Shown here: positions 1 through 8,209 of the stretch, in pieces | Layout of the letters: each line of letters starts with the position of its first letter | Numbering within the stretch: position 1 is the first letter of the stretch | DNA from: Romboutsia weinsteinii | GTDB lineage: Bacteria; Bacillota; Clostridia; Peptostreptococcales; Peptostreptococcaceae | Length of the DNA: 64,000 nt | Direction: 5' to 3' | Assembly (NCBI RefSeq): GCF_002250835.2 | Contig: NZ_NOJY02000016.1 | Coordinates: 1-64,000 of the forward strand | Notes under the pieces: generated by a model | Database searches by the model: none | Told to the model about the DNA's origin: nothing | What the model saw: only the letters and a program-made list of their open reading frames with translations | Position numbers and translations under genes: made by a program

Positions 1-11
1 CTTATTATCAC
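1..11 (-). CDS. Possible start of a gene running off the left edge
   Basis: On the minus strand a strong Shine-Dalgarno (AGGGGGG, about positions 17-24) is followed after six bases by GTG at 11-9 and open codons to the window edge. Only the first three codons are visible, so no function can be given. Confidence 0.3.
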
Positions 12-25
12 TAAAATCCCCCCTA

Positions 26-84
26 ATTTATCTATATCATATCAAAAGTATAATTATTTCGCATTATATAACAATTGCAAAATA
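26..84 (+). repeat. Left copy of a 59-bp imperfect direct repeat
   Basis: This stretch aligns without gaps to 2575-2633 with 47 of 59 identical bases. The first 16 bases (26-41) are identical, as are the blocks TTATTTCG and ATAACAATTG. The two copies bracket the GntR-ABC operon, and the right copy abuts a broken integrase. They could be attachment-like ends or remains of a duplicated promoter region. Confidence 0.6.
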
Positions 85-226
85 GTTTCATTAAAGCAAA
101 GGGCAAAGACTTGCACTAAGTTAATTCAACATATCTATTTCTAAATACTATTATCAAGAGTAAATCTAAAATAATATTAGAACAACTTAATCTTAACATA
201 TTATATATGTGTAGTGTGTACAAGTT

Positions 227-268
227 AAAAATCCACTAGATATATAATTATATATTCAATGGATTTTT
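227..268. terminator. Terminator-like hairpin
   Basis: AAAAATCCA (227-235) can pair with TGGATTTTT (260-268) across an AT-rich loop, leaving a T run on either strand. No complete gene ends here, so it may be a leftover of an older gene order. Confidence 0.35.
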
Positions 269-320
269 TAGTTCGTAATATATTAATACTGTTCACTAAA
301 CAAAACTCCAATCAGCTCAC

Positions 321-416
321 CTTGGTATTGATGAGATTACAGAAATACAGTTCTATTTGTAAAGCGATGAAATACCAAGTGTTTATATACTTTTGACAGA
401 CTTGAAATATAGTCTG
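321..416 (+). other. Nested inverted repeats upstream of the GntR operon
   Basis: CTTGGTATT (321-329) is the perfect complement of AATACCAAG (371-379), with a second imperfect hairpin between them. A further stem, CAGACT (397-402) with AGTCTG (411-416), follows and is succeeded by a T-rich stretch. No ORF with a ribosome binding site fits here. This may be a small transcript or the remains of a mobile element. Confidence 0.35.
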
Positions 417-429
417 CTATTTTTATGTC

Positions 430-458
430 TTGACGATATGGTATTAATTGCCTATAAT
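430..458 (+). promoter_or_regulatory. Sigma-A type promoter of the GntR-ABC operon
   Basis: TTGACG (430-435) and TATAAT (453-458) are separated by 17 bp, close to the vegetative consensus. The predicted start of transcription falls inside the palindrome at 458-478. Confidence 0.75.
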
Positions 459-478
459 GTACTTATACAATAAGTACA
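458..478. promoter_or_regulatory. Operator palindrome, probably bound by the downstream GntR protein
   Basis: TGTACTTAT and ATAAGTACA form a perfect 9-bp inverted repeat with a 3-bp spacer, touching the -10 box. Short regulators of the YtrA branch of GntR usually repress their own operon, so autorepression is the natural reading. This is inferred from position only. Confidence 0.65.
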
Positions 479-502
479 CTACATAACGAAAGGAGATGCC
501 AT

Positions 503-877
503 GTGGAAATTATAATCAGTAGTAATACAAGTAAGCCAATATACGAACAAATAACATCACAAATGAAAGCTATGATTATGAGTGGAGAGTTAAAAACAGG
601 TGACCCAATCCCTTCTATGCGCTCACTTGCTAAAACAATTCATGTTAGTGTAATAACAGTTCAAAAGGCTTATGAAGACTTAACACGAGATGGTTTTATT
701 GAAACCACCGTTGGAAGAGGAAGCTTTGTAGCTGCTCAGAATAAAGATTTTATACAAGAAGAGCAGCAAAAACAAGTTGAAGAGCATTTAATGATAGCGG
801 CTGATATTGCTCGCACCAACGGTATTAAGTTAGAAAAAATAACAGAACTACTTAAAATATTCTATGAGGAGGATTAA
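503..877 (+). CDS. GntR-family (YtrA-type) transcriptional regulator
   Basis: A 124-aa DNA-binding regulator. Residues about 10-75 form the GntR winged helix (KPIYEQITSQMK, then SMRSLAKTIHVSVITVQKAY), followed by a short helical tail instead of a large ligand-binding domain, as in the YtrA subfamily that controls ABC exporters. The start is GTG at 503 behind AAAGGAGA; the ATG at 501 is out of frame and stops at once. Three bases separate it from the ABC ATPase gene. It probably represses its own operon through the palindrome at 458-478, with an unknown cell-envelope or antimicrobial signal. Confidence 0.9.
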   Translation: MEIIISSNTSKPIYEQITSQMKAMIMSGELKTGDPIPSMRSLAKTIHVSVITVQKAYEDLTRDGFIETTVGRGSFVAAQNKDFIQEEQQKQVEEHLMIAADIARTNGIKLEKITELLKIFYEED

Positions 878-880
878 TAA

Positions 881-1750
881 ATGGATTACGCTTTAAAAGT
901 TGAAAACCTTTGTAAGGTTTATGAAAATACGGATTTCAAATTAGATAATGTGACTTTTAGTATCCCTAAAGGCTCCATTTTGGGCTTTGTGGGAAAAAAT
1001 GGTGCTGGAAAGAGCAGCACAATCAATGCAATTTTAAATATTATTAAAAAGAATAGTGGAACAGTAAAATTTTTCGGTTACGATATGACTGATGATGCCA
1101 TTTCTATTAAAGAAGACATTGGTGTTGTATTTGATACCGTTAATTTTAACCAAGATTTAACGGCGAAGAATATAGAAAAGATTTTGTCGGATATCTATAC
1201 AAATTGGGATAAAGATTTATTTTTTTCTTATCTTGAAAAATTCAAAATTCCGAGTGATAAAAAGATAAAAACATTTTCTCGTGGTATGACTATGAAATTT
1301 TCAATCAGTATTGCTCTTTCTCATAAAGCACGTTTTCTAATTTTAGATGAAGCTACAGCAGGTCTTGACCCAGTTGTGAGAGAAGAAATTTTAGATACAT
1401 TTTTAGATTTTGTAGAAGATGAGAATAACTCTATTTTAATATCATCTCATATATCCAGTGACCTTGAAAAGATTGCTGATTATATTGCGGTTATTGATGA
1501 TGGTAAAATTATTTTAACAGAAAGTAAAGATGCTTTAATTTATGAGTATGGTATTGCCCGTATGAAACGAAATGATTTTGATAAACTTCAAAAATCTGAA
1601 TATATTTCTTACAGACAAAGAGGCTTGCAAATTGAAGCTTTAATTTCAGATAAAGTTAGTTTTTCAAAAAAATATCCAAATATTACTATAGATGTAACAA
1701 GTATTGATGAAATTTTACCACTTATTACAAAAGGAGAACAAATAAAATGA
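881..1750 (+). CDS. ABC transporter ATP-binding protein
   Basis: A 289-aa nucleotide-binding subunit of a probable exporter. Walker A is GKNGAGKSS near residue 40, a signature-like FSRGMTMKFS replaces the usual LSGGQ near 130, and Walker B LILDEATAGLD follows near 155, then an H-loop in SSHIS. The FSRGM signature is common in exporter ATPases of the YtrB/EcsA type. The gene overlaps the permease gene by four bases (ATGA), implying translational coupling. The last 70 residues are a variable tail. Cargo cannot be told from sequence; such GntR-linked pairs are often tied to antimicrobial peptide or envelope stress. Confidence 0.92.
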   Translation: MDYALKVENLCKVYENTDFKLDNVTFSIPKGSILGFVGKNGAGKSSTINAILNIIKKNSGTVKFFGYDMTDDAISIKEDIGVVFDTVNFNQDLTAKNIEKILSDIYTNWDKDLFFSYLEKFKIPSDKKIKTFSRGMTMKFSISIALSHKARFLILDEATAGLDPVVREEILDTFLDFVEDENNSILISSHISSDLEKIADYIAVIDDGKIILTESKDALIYEYGIARMKRNDFDKLQKSEYISYRQRGLQIEALISDKVSFSKKYPNITIDVTSIDEILPLITKGEQIK

Positions 1751-2403
1751 AGGGTTTAATAAGAAATAATTTTTATTCAGTTGGAAGTGCTTTAAAATGG
1801 AATATAGCTTTTTGCATTGTTGTAAATTTTGCAGTCATAATTGGAGCAGAGATAATCACCAATAATGATACTATTTTAACAATATTGATAGTTGGACAAA
1901 TAATAAATTTTACAGGTTTGGCTGGAACTGCCCTTCAAAAGGATAACACTTCAAACTGGAGTAAATATGAAAGAACTTTACCAGTAAAAATACGTGATAT
2001 TACAAGGGCAAGATATATTTCTTTCATAATTTTTTCTATTATAGGAGTTTTGTTTACTACACTTACTGTAGTATTATTATCTGTTATTTCAGCTCAACCA
2101 ATGAATCTTGATAGAGTTGGCTATGGATACAGTTTTGGAATTACATATTCTCTTTTAGTTCCAGCACTTTTATATCCATTAGTATTAAAATTTGGAGCAG
2201 ATAAAGTAAATACACTCCTACTTACTTCCACGGGAATTATGTTGTTTTTATTTAATGGTGGAAGTGTAATTTTAGCACCATACTTGATTAATCTAAACAA
2301 TGCAGATATGATTTATAGAATAGGTTGGATTGTTATTAGTGCGATAATGCTTATATCTTCTTATTTTATCTCTCTTTCTATATATAAGCGAAAAGAATTT
2401 TAA
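1747..2403 (+). CDS. ABC-2 type membrane permease
   Basis: A 218-aa integral membrane protein with about six hydrophobic segments, starting after a short MKGLIRNNFYSVGSALKWN amphipathic stretch. It is the membrane partner of the ATPase gene, with which it shares an ATGA overlap. The size and arrangement match the small ABC-2 permeases found in GntR-ABC operons. The gene is followed by a terminator at 2465-2502, closing a three-gene unit. Substrate unknown. Confidence 0.8.
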   Translation: MKGLIRNNFYSVGSALKWNIAFCIVVNFAVIIGAEIITNNDTILTILIVGQIINFTGLAGTALQKDNTSNWSKYERTLPVKIRDITRARYISFIIFSIIGVLFTTLTVVLLSVISAQPMNLDRVGYGYSFGITYSLLVPALLYPLVLKFGADKVNTLLLTSTGIMLFLFNGGSVILAPYLINLNNADMIYRIGWIVISAIMLISSYFISLSIYKRKEF

Positions 2404-2464
2404 TTTATTATCACATCATCATATCATGATGAAACAAGAAAATTGACTAAAATCTTGATAACAA

Positions 2465-2502
2465 TGTGCCTACCGATGTAACAGTTGATAGGCATATTTT
2501 TT
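2465..2502 (+). terminator. Terminator of the GntR-ABC operon
   Basis: TGCCTA (2467-2472) pairs with TAGGCA (2489-2494) and is followed by a run of T residues ending near 2502. It lies about 60 bp past the permease stop codon. Confidence 0.65.
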
Positions 2503-2574
2503 ATACCTAAAACCGAAAGTAGACAATACATATTAGTTTTTAAGTTGTAATAATTAACTCCACGACAAATTACT

Positions 2575-2633
2575 ATTTATCTATATCATACTAGAATCAT
2601 CTTTATTTCGGATTAGATAACAATTGTGAAGTA
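2575..2633 (+). repeat. Right copy of a 59-bp imperfect direct repeat
   Basis: Partner of 26-84 (47 of 59 identical, no gaps). It ends where the 36-bp palindrome at 2632-2667 starts, beside the integrase remnant. Confidence 0.6.
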
Positions 2634-2667
2634 AACAGTTATAATATAATTATATTATAACTGTTTA
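2632..2667. repeat. Perfect 36-bp AT-rich palindrome at the end of the integrase remnant
   Basis: An 18-bp arm (starting TAAACAGTTATAATATAA) is followed with no spacer by its exact reverse complement. The stop codon of the recombinase fragment lies inside the right arm. It could be a terminator, a cruciform or a junction scar. Confidence 0.8.
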
Positions 2668-3108
2668 TATATATATATCAGCACCACCATTTAACATTTT
2701 TATGGCGTAAGTATGTCTAAAAGAGTGATTTTTAAAGTGATATCTATTTCCAAGTTCATCGGTTATATTATAATCTACTGCAAATAAATTAAGTACACTT
2801 CTAATCCATTTTTGACAATATGGCTTATCTTTACGAGAACCTTTATATCTAACAAATATATAATTTTTAGGATTGTTGTCTTCATTGCTATATTGTTTAA
2901 AATCATTAATTAAAACTGCTAACATATTAGCTAGTTCATCATCAATAGGTATTCTATGACCTTCTACATAAACTTTTTCTATATCTATCGTTATCCAATA
3001 TTTATTATTTAATTTAACTAAACAATCATGCGTTAACTCTAAATCATCTGATACTCTAAGTCCTGCTTTAAACATCACATAAACAACTGGAATAACTTCT
3101 TTGTGAAA
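2665..3108 (-). pseudogene. Truncated tyrosine recombinase (phage-type integrase)
   Basis: The open frame from GTG at 3078 encodes 137 aa of the catalytic domain. It shows the first conserved Arg in KAGLRVSD and the HSFRHTYA motif (HxxR) with GGAD after it. Recognisable sequence continues upstream in frame to 3108 (FHKEVIPVVYV) before a stop, so the start of the annotated frame is artificial. Both ends are missing: no arm-binding or core-binding N-terminus, and no final His/Trp or nucleophilic Tyr. The reading frame runs into AT repeats and a palindrome. It is a non-functional relic of an integrated element. Confidence 0.8.
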
Positions 3109-3124
3109 TTAATCTATTTTCAAA

Positions 3125-3170
3125 ATAAAAAGGAGTGGAACTTTTTTATAAAAATCCACTCCTTTTTATT
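3125..3170. terminator. Strong bidirectional terminator
   Basis: AAAAAGGAGTGGA and TCCACTCCTTTTT form a perfect 13-bp stem (extended by AT pairs) with T runs on both strands. It separates the integrase relic from the lipoprotein gene. Confidence 0.85.
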
Positions 3171-3211
3171 TGCATATTAATATCTCTAAAATATCAAATA
3201 TTGATGTATCA

Positions 3212-3829
3212 CTATACCTCTCTAAGATAATCAATTCCAACGATAATGTCTTTTCTTAACTCTTCTTCATTATTTTCATTAAATTCATATCCATAGCATA
3301 ATCCTACAACAAAATTACCTTTCTCTGAACTGTAAAATATATACTTTTTATTAACATCAGTATCTTCTTCTTCTTTTACCTTCACTATATCATCAGGAAG
3401 AACTTTGTTAACCAATTCTATAGCCTCATCGTATGCAACCCTTGTTGGATTAACTTCTGAAAAATAAGTATACCCCTGTAATATACTTGCATAATTTTTA
3501 TCTCTTAATGGTTCTGCCACTATAATCTTAGTTATCTGCTCTTCATCTGACCTATCATTATTCTTCTTAATCGTTTCATACTTTAAATCTTTTTTGTTTA
3601 CCTTCTCATAACGCTCATCAATTATACTATTATCTATATTTGTATAATCAATCTCACCTGTTTCTGTCTTTAAATAAGGTATATCATTTTCTTCACTAAC
3701 TACTACTTGCTCTGCTTTTTTATTTGCTTCATCAGGCTTATCATTTTTCTTAGAAACATCTTTCTCACATCCAATAGCTAAAAGACTTGCTATTGATACA
3801 ATCATTAGTATCTTTATTCTTTTTTTCAT
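3212..3829 (-). CDS. Hypothetical lipoprotein
   Basis: A secreted, membrane-anchored protein of 205 aa. MKKRIKILMIVSIASLLAIGC is a lipoprotein signal peptide with lipobox LAIGC; an acidic/lysine-rich linker and a soluble domain of unknown type follow. I chose ATG at 3829, behind AAAGGTGG; a longer frame to 3874 would overlap the hairpin at 3876-3905 and has no ribosome binding site. It follows another lipoprotein gene in the same direction but is separated from it by that hairpin. No family recognised. Confidence 0.75.
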   Translation of the reverse strand: MKKRIKILMIVSIASLLAIGCEKDVSKKNDKPDEANKKAEQVVVSEENDIPYLKTETGEIDYTNIDNSIIDERYEKVNKKDLKYETIKKNNDRSDEEQITKIIVAEPLRDKNYASILQGYTYFSEVNPTRVAYDEAIELVNKVLPDDIVKVKEEEDTDVNKKYIFYSSEKGNFVVGLCYGYEFNENNEEELRKDIIVGIDYLREV

Positions 3830-3875
3830 AATAAACCACCTTTCTTGAAATAGACTATTTAAAATATTAAGCATT

Positions 3876-3905
3876 AAAGTCCAGCAGGTTTATTTGCTGG
3901 ACTTT
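3876..3905 (-). terminator. Hairpin between two lipoprotein genes
   Basis: AAAGTCCAGCA and TGCTGGACTTT form a perfect 11-bp stem with an 8-base loop. The T tract on the minus strand is weak, so termination may be partial. Confidence 0.6.
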
Positions 3906-3938
3906 GTGCTAATTTACATTATTCAAAAGCTCTCTCTA

Positions 3939-4406
3939 CTACTCTTTTATAACCTTTAGTATAGATGCTTCTATATCTGATGCATTAGGAGTAGCTATAA
4001 AGTATACATAATTTCCAGCTGTTTTTAAAATAGAATTAGAAACACTTTCAATATTGTCTTCCCCACCGTATCCATCAGCAAACATCCTTAAAGAATTTTC
4101 CTTATACTCTTCTAAAGCTTTAGTTATAGCTTCTGGGTCTGACGTTTTTACAACGATAACATCTCTTAGCCTAACATTTATCATAGCACCAAGCTTAAAA
4201 CCTTCTTCTATCTTATCTTTAACAGATTCAAAACCATAAAATTCCTTAGCATCAATATCGTCAATGTTCTCTTCGTCAATAAGTTTTTCTGATAATATAG
4301 CCTCTTTTATATCGTTTGTAGATACGTCTTTAACTTTCGAGTCTGAAGAACAACCTACTAACGCAAATGTACAAATTAAAGAACAAATAAGTAATATTTT
4401 TTTCAT
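3939..4406 (-). CDS. DUF4358-type lipoprotein
   Basis: A 155-aa lipoprotein: MKKILLICSLICTFALVGC carries the lipobox (LVGC), followed by SSDSK and a soluble domain. The domain pattern (an N-terminal helix, GAMINVRLRDVIVVKT, then a long helix and GNYVYFIATPNASDIE) matches the DUF4358 family of clostridial lipoproteins of unknown role. Ribosome binding site GGAGG precedes the ATG. About 160 bp of AT-rich sequence separates it from the helicase gene downstream of 4574. Confidence 0.8.
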   Translation of the reverse strand: MKKILLICSLICTFALVGCSSDSKVKDVSTNDIKEAILSEKLIDEENIDDIDAKEFYGFESVKDKIEEGFKLGAMINVRLRDVIVVKTSDPEAITKALEEYKENSLRMFADGYGGEDNIESVSNSILKTAGNYVYFIATPNASDIEASILKVIKE

Positions 4407-4573
4407 TTAAACACCTCCAATTAAAATATATTTATATTTTACTATATAAATCTAGTAAAATATAAGAAATAATGAAAAATATACAAAAAATTTACAAATC
4501 ATACAAAATATATACAAAATCTTTAAATAATCAATGACTTTATAAAATAAAATTATATAATTCTTTAAACAAA

Positions 4574-7500
4574 CTACTTAAATAAATCCAACAGTTCATC
4601 ATCAGTCAATGACTTTAACATTCCACCATCTGATAAATTACCATCTATAATATCGTCTATCAATTCCTTCTTATTATCCTGCATCTTTACAATTTTTTCC
4701 TCAATAGTGCCCTTAGCAATTAACTTTATAACCTCAACTACTTCTCTTTGACCATACCTATGTGCCCTATCACTTGCTTGATTCTCTACTGAAGGATTCC
4801 ACCAGGGGTCAAAGTGAATTACAGTATTTGCAGAAGTTAAATTAAGACCTGTTCCGCCTGCTTTTAGCGAAATTAAAAACACTTTCTTTTCATTACTTTC
4901 ATTAAATTCATCTACAAGCTTAATTCTATCTATTGCCTTAGTTTGACCATCTAAATAACTAAATTCTATATTATTTTTAGTCAACTTCTTACCTATATTT
5001 TGTAGCACTGTTGTAAATTGAGAAAATACTAATATTTTATTGTCTATCTCAACATATTCCTTTATTATCTCTAAACAAGCCTCAGTCTTAGCACTTTTCC
5101 CCTTATATCCTTCTATTATTACACTTGGGTCTAAGCACAATTGTCTAAGCTTTGTTAAGTAAGAGAATACTGTTATTTTATTTTTTATATCCTGTTTTTC
5201 TTTAAGATTTTTCTTAATATCTTCTACATACACGCTATAGATTTTTCTTTGTTCTTTATTTAAATCTACTAAAAATTGCTTTTCTATCTTATCTGGTAAC
5301 TCTTTTATAACCTGTCTCTTAGTTCTCCTTAGTATAAACGGTCTTATCATTCTCTTTAAATTTTCTATCTGAGATTTATCTTTTATAAATATTGAGTCAA
5401 ACTTATTCAAATTATATAAGTATCCAGGCATAACAAAGTCAAATATTGACCATAGCTCTACCAAGTTATTTTCTATTGGTGTACCAGTAAGTGCAAATCT
5501 ACTTTTTGCTCTTATTGCTTTTACTGCATCAGTACTTACTGTAGTTGGATTTTTGATATTTTGAGCTTCATCTATTATACAGTAGTCAAAGTCTATTTCC
5601 TCATACTTTTCTAAGTCATTTCTTAAAGCTCCATAAGTAGTTAGTATTACATCGTAATCATCAATACTAGATATTACTTTTTCTCTTTCTTTTTTAACTG
5701 AATGTGCTATACCTATCTTTAAGCTTGGTGCAAATTTATCAAGTTCACTCTTCCAGTTATGAATAAGCGATGTAGGTGTTATAACCAAGCTTTTCTTTCC
5801 TTGTTTTGATAATAAAAATCCTATGGTTTGTAGGGTCTTACCAAGACCCATCTCATCAGCTAGTATTCCACCAAATCCACAGTAATCTAGGGTTTCAAAC
5901 CAATTAAGCCCATCTACTTGATAGTCACGAAGATTAGCATTTAAATCTTTTGGCACTTCACATTTTAAGTTTTTAAGATTATTAAATTTATCTACTACTT
6001 CTTTAACATTATCTATTCCATCTATTATAGGAATCTTTTTATCTGTCATCAAATTATTAATAAACAAAGCTTTACTACTATTTATTTTCATATCCTTCAT
6101 ACTACTAGTAAAGCCTAAACTCTCCATTAACTTAAACATCTCTCTAGTTTCTTTATCTTCTAAATTTACAAAGCTTCCATTACCAAGCTTGTAAAATCTT
6201 TTGTTAACCTTAAACGCATCTATAATAGATTTGTATTCACTTTCATGAACACCTTCAATTTCAAACTTAAACTCTAGGTAATGATTTACTTCCTCGCCTA
6301 AAGAAACTTTAATAGCACTAGAGCTATAAATCTTCTTTTCTTTTAACTTATCAGAGTAATACACCTCGCCTATATTTCTAAGTCTATTGATTTCTTTACC
6401 CAAGAAATCATATATTTGATAGCCGTTTCCTCTAAATATATACTTATCCTTATATTTTTCAAAGTAATTAGTATATAATCTATATATTGCTTCTTCTTCT
6501 TTTTGAAGATCTCTTATTATAAATTTACCCTCATCTTCACCTTCATATTCAAATTTAACATCACAAGTTATATTTGAGTTTTCTAGATCAAAATAATATT
6601 TAACTACTAACTCTTTGGAAATATTTGCTTCTATTTTTTTATCTACTATCACTTCACTTGATATGTTGTTAAGCTTTGGAACCATGTTTGTAAGTACTTC
6701 ACTTACATCATTTTTGCCAAATCTAATCTCTTTAAATTCATTTAATACTTTGTGTAGCTTATTATAGTAAATTCCACTTTCCTTGCTTAATAAATAAATG
6801 TTTCCATCATAAAAAACTATATCTCCACTTTGTGTTATAGGAATAGGAAGTTTGTCATGGCTTTTTAGAATTATTTCTTCATTTCCCATTTCTAAATCTA
6901 TATTTATAGGAAGTTCTCCCTTTATAATTCTTGGATTATAATAAAGATTTCTATATTTAAATTCAAAATCTCTATATTGTAAAATCTCAATCAAACGCCT
7001 TAATGCCGATCCATTTACATTCATGTATCTAAAACTATTTGGAGAAGATATGCTAGAAAGATTCATGCCATACTCCTCTATCATATCTACAAGCTTCTCA
7101 TCTTCTTCAGAGAAGTAGTTATTTACAGGATTGTATGCAAAATCTATTCCGTATATAAGGTCTTTGCCTTCAAGTCTTGCATATGCAAATTCTCTAAGAT
7201 TTTTTAATACGTACATCTTATCAATACCTATTTTAAAGTCAGCACTTACAGAATAGTCTCCCACCAATTCTAAGACTACTTCTAAATTAACTTTTTCCTT
7301 AGGCTTGCTGTTAAAGTAATTTAAAAAATCCTTGTTTATAAAATCCATATTTCTAGAAAGCTTGTGCTTATCTTTTACAGTATCAGTCTTTTGTTTTAGG
7401 TTATTAATAATATCTTTTCTTAATGAGTTCACCACATCAAGTGTTATGGCTGCTATATGCTTACATATTGCCGGCTTATATGAGGTAGTCCTTGATATAC

Positions 7501-7741
7501 AATCTTGGCAATCGCACATAGCTGATACTATGCTTTTTTCATCCAAATCCATAATAATATGGCTATTATATGTACGATTTTGATGCTCTGATTCAACCTG
7601 TCCATATATACTTAATAAACTATCTTGCCTTTCATAATTTACATCATCTATATATCCATCTTTATAATAAGTATTTCCTCTGCTTAATCTAAGATTATCT
7701 GTATTTTTAATTAGTATGTCGTTAACTGTTTTAAAGTCCAT
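4574..7741 (-). CDS. SNF2-family helicase with N-terminal SWIM zinc finger
   Basis: A 1055-aa ATP-driven DNA translocase. Near residues 75-95 a SWIM-type zinc motif (CDCQDC...ICKH) is seen; a long middle region follows, then the SNF2 motor from about residue 600: motif I DEMGLGKT near 630, DEAQ near 724, LTGTPIENN, and in the second lobe VFSQFTTVL, GGTGLNLTSA and SDRAHRYGQ. The domain order matches the bacterial SWIM-SNF2 proteins, probably acting on DNA-bound complexes. Start ATG at 7741 sits five bases after AGGTGAG; an upstream in-frame GTG at 7750 overlaps that site and is unlikely. It is a single-gene unit. Confidence 0.93.
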   Translation of the reverse strand: MDFKTVNDILIKNTDNLRLSRGNTYYKDGYIDDVNYERQDSLLSIYGQVESEHQNRTYNSHIIMDLDEKSIVSAMCDCQDCISRTTSYKPAICKHIAAITLDVVNSLRKDIINNLKQKTDTVKDKHKLSRNMDFINKDFLNYFNSKPKEKVNLEVVLELVGDYSVSADFKIGIDKMYVLKNLREFAYARLEGKDLIYGIDFAYNPVNNYFSEEDEKLVDMIEEYGMNLSSISSPNSFRYMNVNGSALRRLIEILQYRDFEFKYRNLYYNPRIIKGELPINIDLEMGNEEIILKSHDKLPIPITQSGDIVFYDGNIYLLSKESGIYYNKLHKVLNEFKEIRFGKNDVSEVLTNMVPKLNNISSEVIVDKKIEANISKELVVKYYFDLENSNITCDVKFEYEGEDEGKFIIRDLQKEEEAIYRLYTNYFEKYKDKYIFRGNGYQIYDFLGKEINRLRNIGEVYYSDKLKEKKIYSSSAIKVSLGEEVNHYLEFKFEIEGVHESEYKSIIDAFKVNKRFYKLGNGSFVNLEDKETREMFKLMESLGFTSSMKDMKINSSKALFINNLMTDKKIPIIDGIDNVKEVVDKFNNLKNLKCEVPKDLNANLRDYQVDGLNWFETLDYCGFGGILADEMGLGKTLQTIGFLLSKQGKKSLVITPTSLIHNWKSELDKFAPSLKIGIAHSVKKEREKVISSIDDYDVILTTYGALRNDLEKYEEIDFDYCIIDEAQNIKNPTTVSTDAVKAIRAKSRFALTGTPIENNLVELWSIFDFVMPGYLYNLNKFDSIFIKDKSQIENLKRMIRPFILRRTKRQVIKELPDKIEKQFLVDLNKEQRKIYSVYVEDIKKNLKEKQDIKNKITVFSYLTKLRQLCLDPSVIIEGYKGKSAKTEACLEIIKEYVEIDNKILVFSQFTTVLQNIGKKLTKNNIEFSYLDGQTKAIDRIKLVDEFNESNEKKVFLISLKAGGTGLNLTSANTVIHFDPWWNPSVENQASDRAHRYGQREVVEVIKLIAKGTIEEKIVKMQDNKKELIDDIIDGNLSDGGMLKSLTDDELLDLFK

Positions 7742-8005
7742 TCGTCTCACCTTTTTCTTTTGTTATAAATTTTATTATATATAAATAAACAAAAAAAGCC
7801 ATACCTTTCACTAAAAATATCCTTTAGTAAAATCATATAGCTTTGATTCTTCGTCTCCATACATATCTTAATTTGTTGTATTATGTAAAATAACCGCATA
7901 ATCAATATTTTATCAGAATATTCAATAGAAATATAGTCTTTTTTAAAAAATGTTTTCCTATTATAATATATATAAGAAAATAATAGAAAGAAAGAGGACT
8001 TTACC

Positions 8006-8110
8006 ATGAAAAAAATGATTATGTTAGCAACAATTTTATTTAGTGGATTATTATTAGCAGCAAAATTTATTACTAATCTTAGAGAGTCTAAATCAGGTTT
8101 AAAGTACTAA
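8006..8110 (+). CDS. Small single-span membrane peptide, 34 aa
   Basis: ATG at 8006 follows AAAGAGGA with good spacing. The peptide starts MKKMIMLATILFSGLLLAAK, a short basic N-terminus with one hydrophobic helix, and ends in a polar tail (RESKSGLKY). A terminator at 8151-8181 follows. It could be a small regulatory membrane protein or a type I toxin-like peptide; there is no further evidence for either. The opposite-strand 86-codon frame over this region lacks a sensible start. Confidence 0.55.
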   Translation: MKKMIMLATILFSGLLLAAKFITNLRESKSGLKY

Positions 8111-8150
8111 AATAAATTCAAGTCTAATTATTTAATTTTCTATCTAATAA

Positions 8151-8181
8151 AAGATCCAGTCGAGAATTCCGACTGGATCTT
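8151..8181. terminator. Bidirectional terminator
   Basis: AAGATCCAGTCG and CGACTGGATCTT form a perfect 12-bp stem between convergent genes, flanked by A/T-rich runs. Its core CCAGTCG...CGACT resembles the dispersed element at 22145, 31775 and 54015. Confidence 0.8.
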
Positions 8182-8209
8182 ATTAATTATACTAAGTTTT
8201 ATACTTTTA

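Noticed and set aside
7747-8007. 86-codon minus-strand frame upstream of the helicase gene
   Set aside because: No ribosome binding site, AT-driven composition (Tyr, Ile, Lys, Phe), and it overlaps the start region of a better-supported plus-strand small gene.
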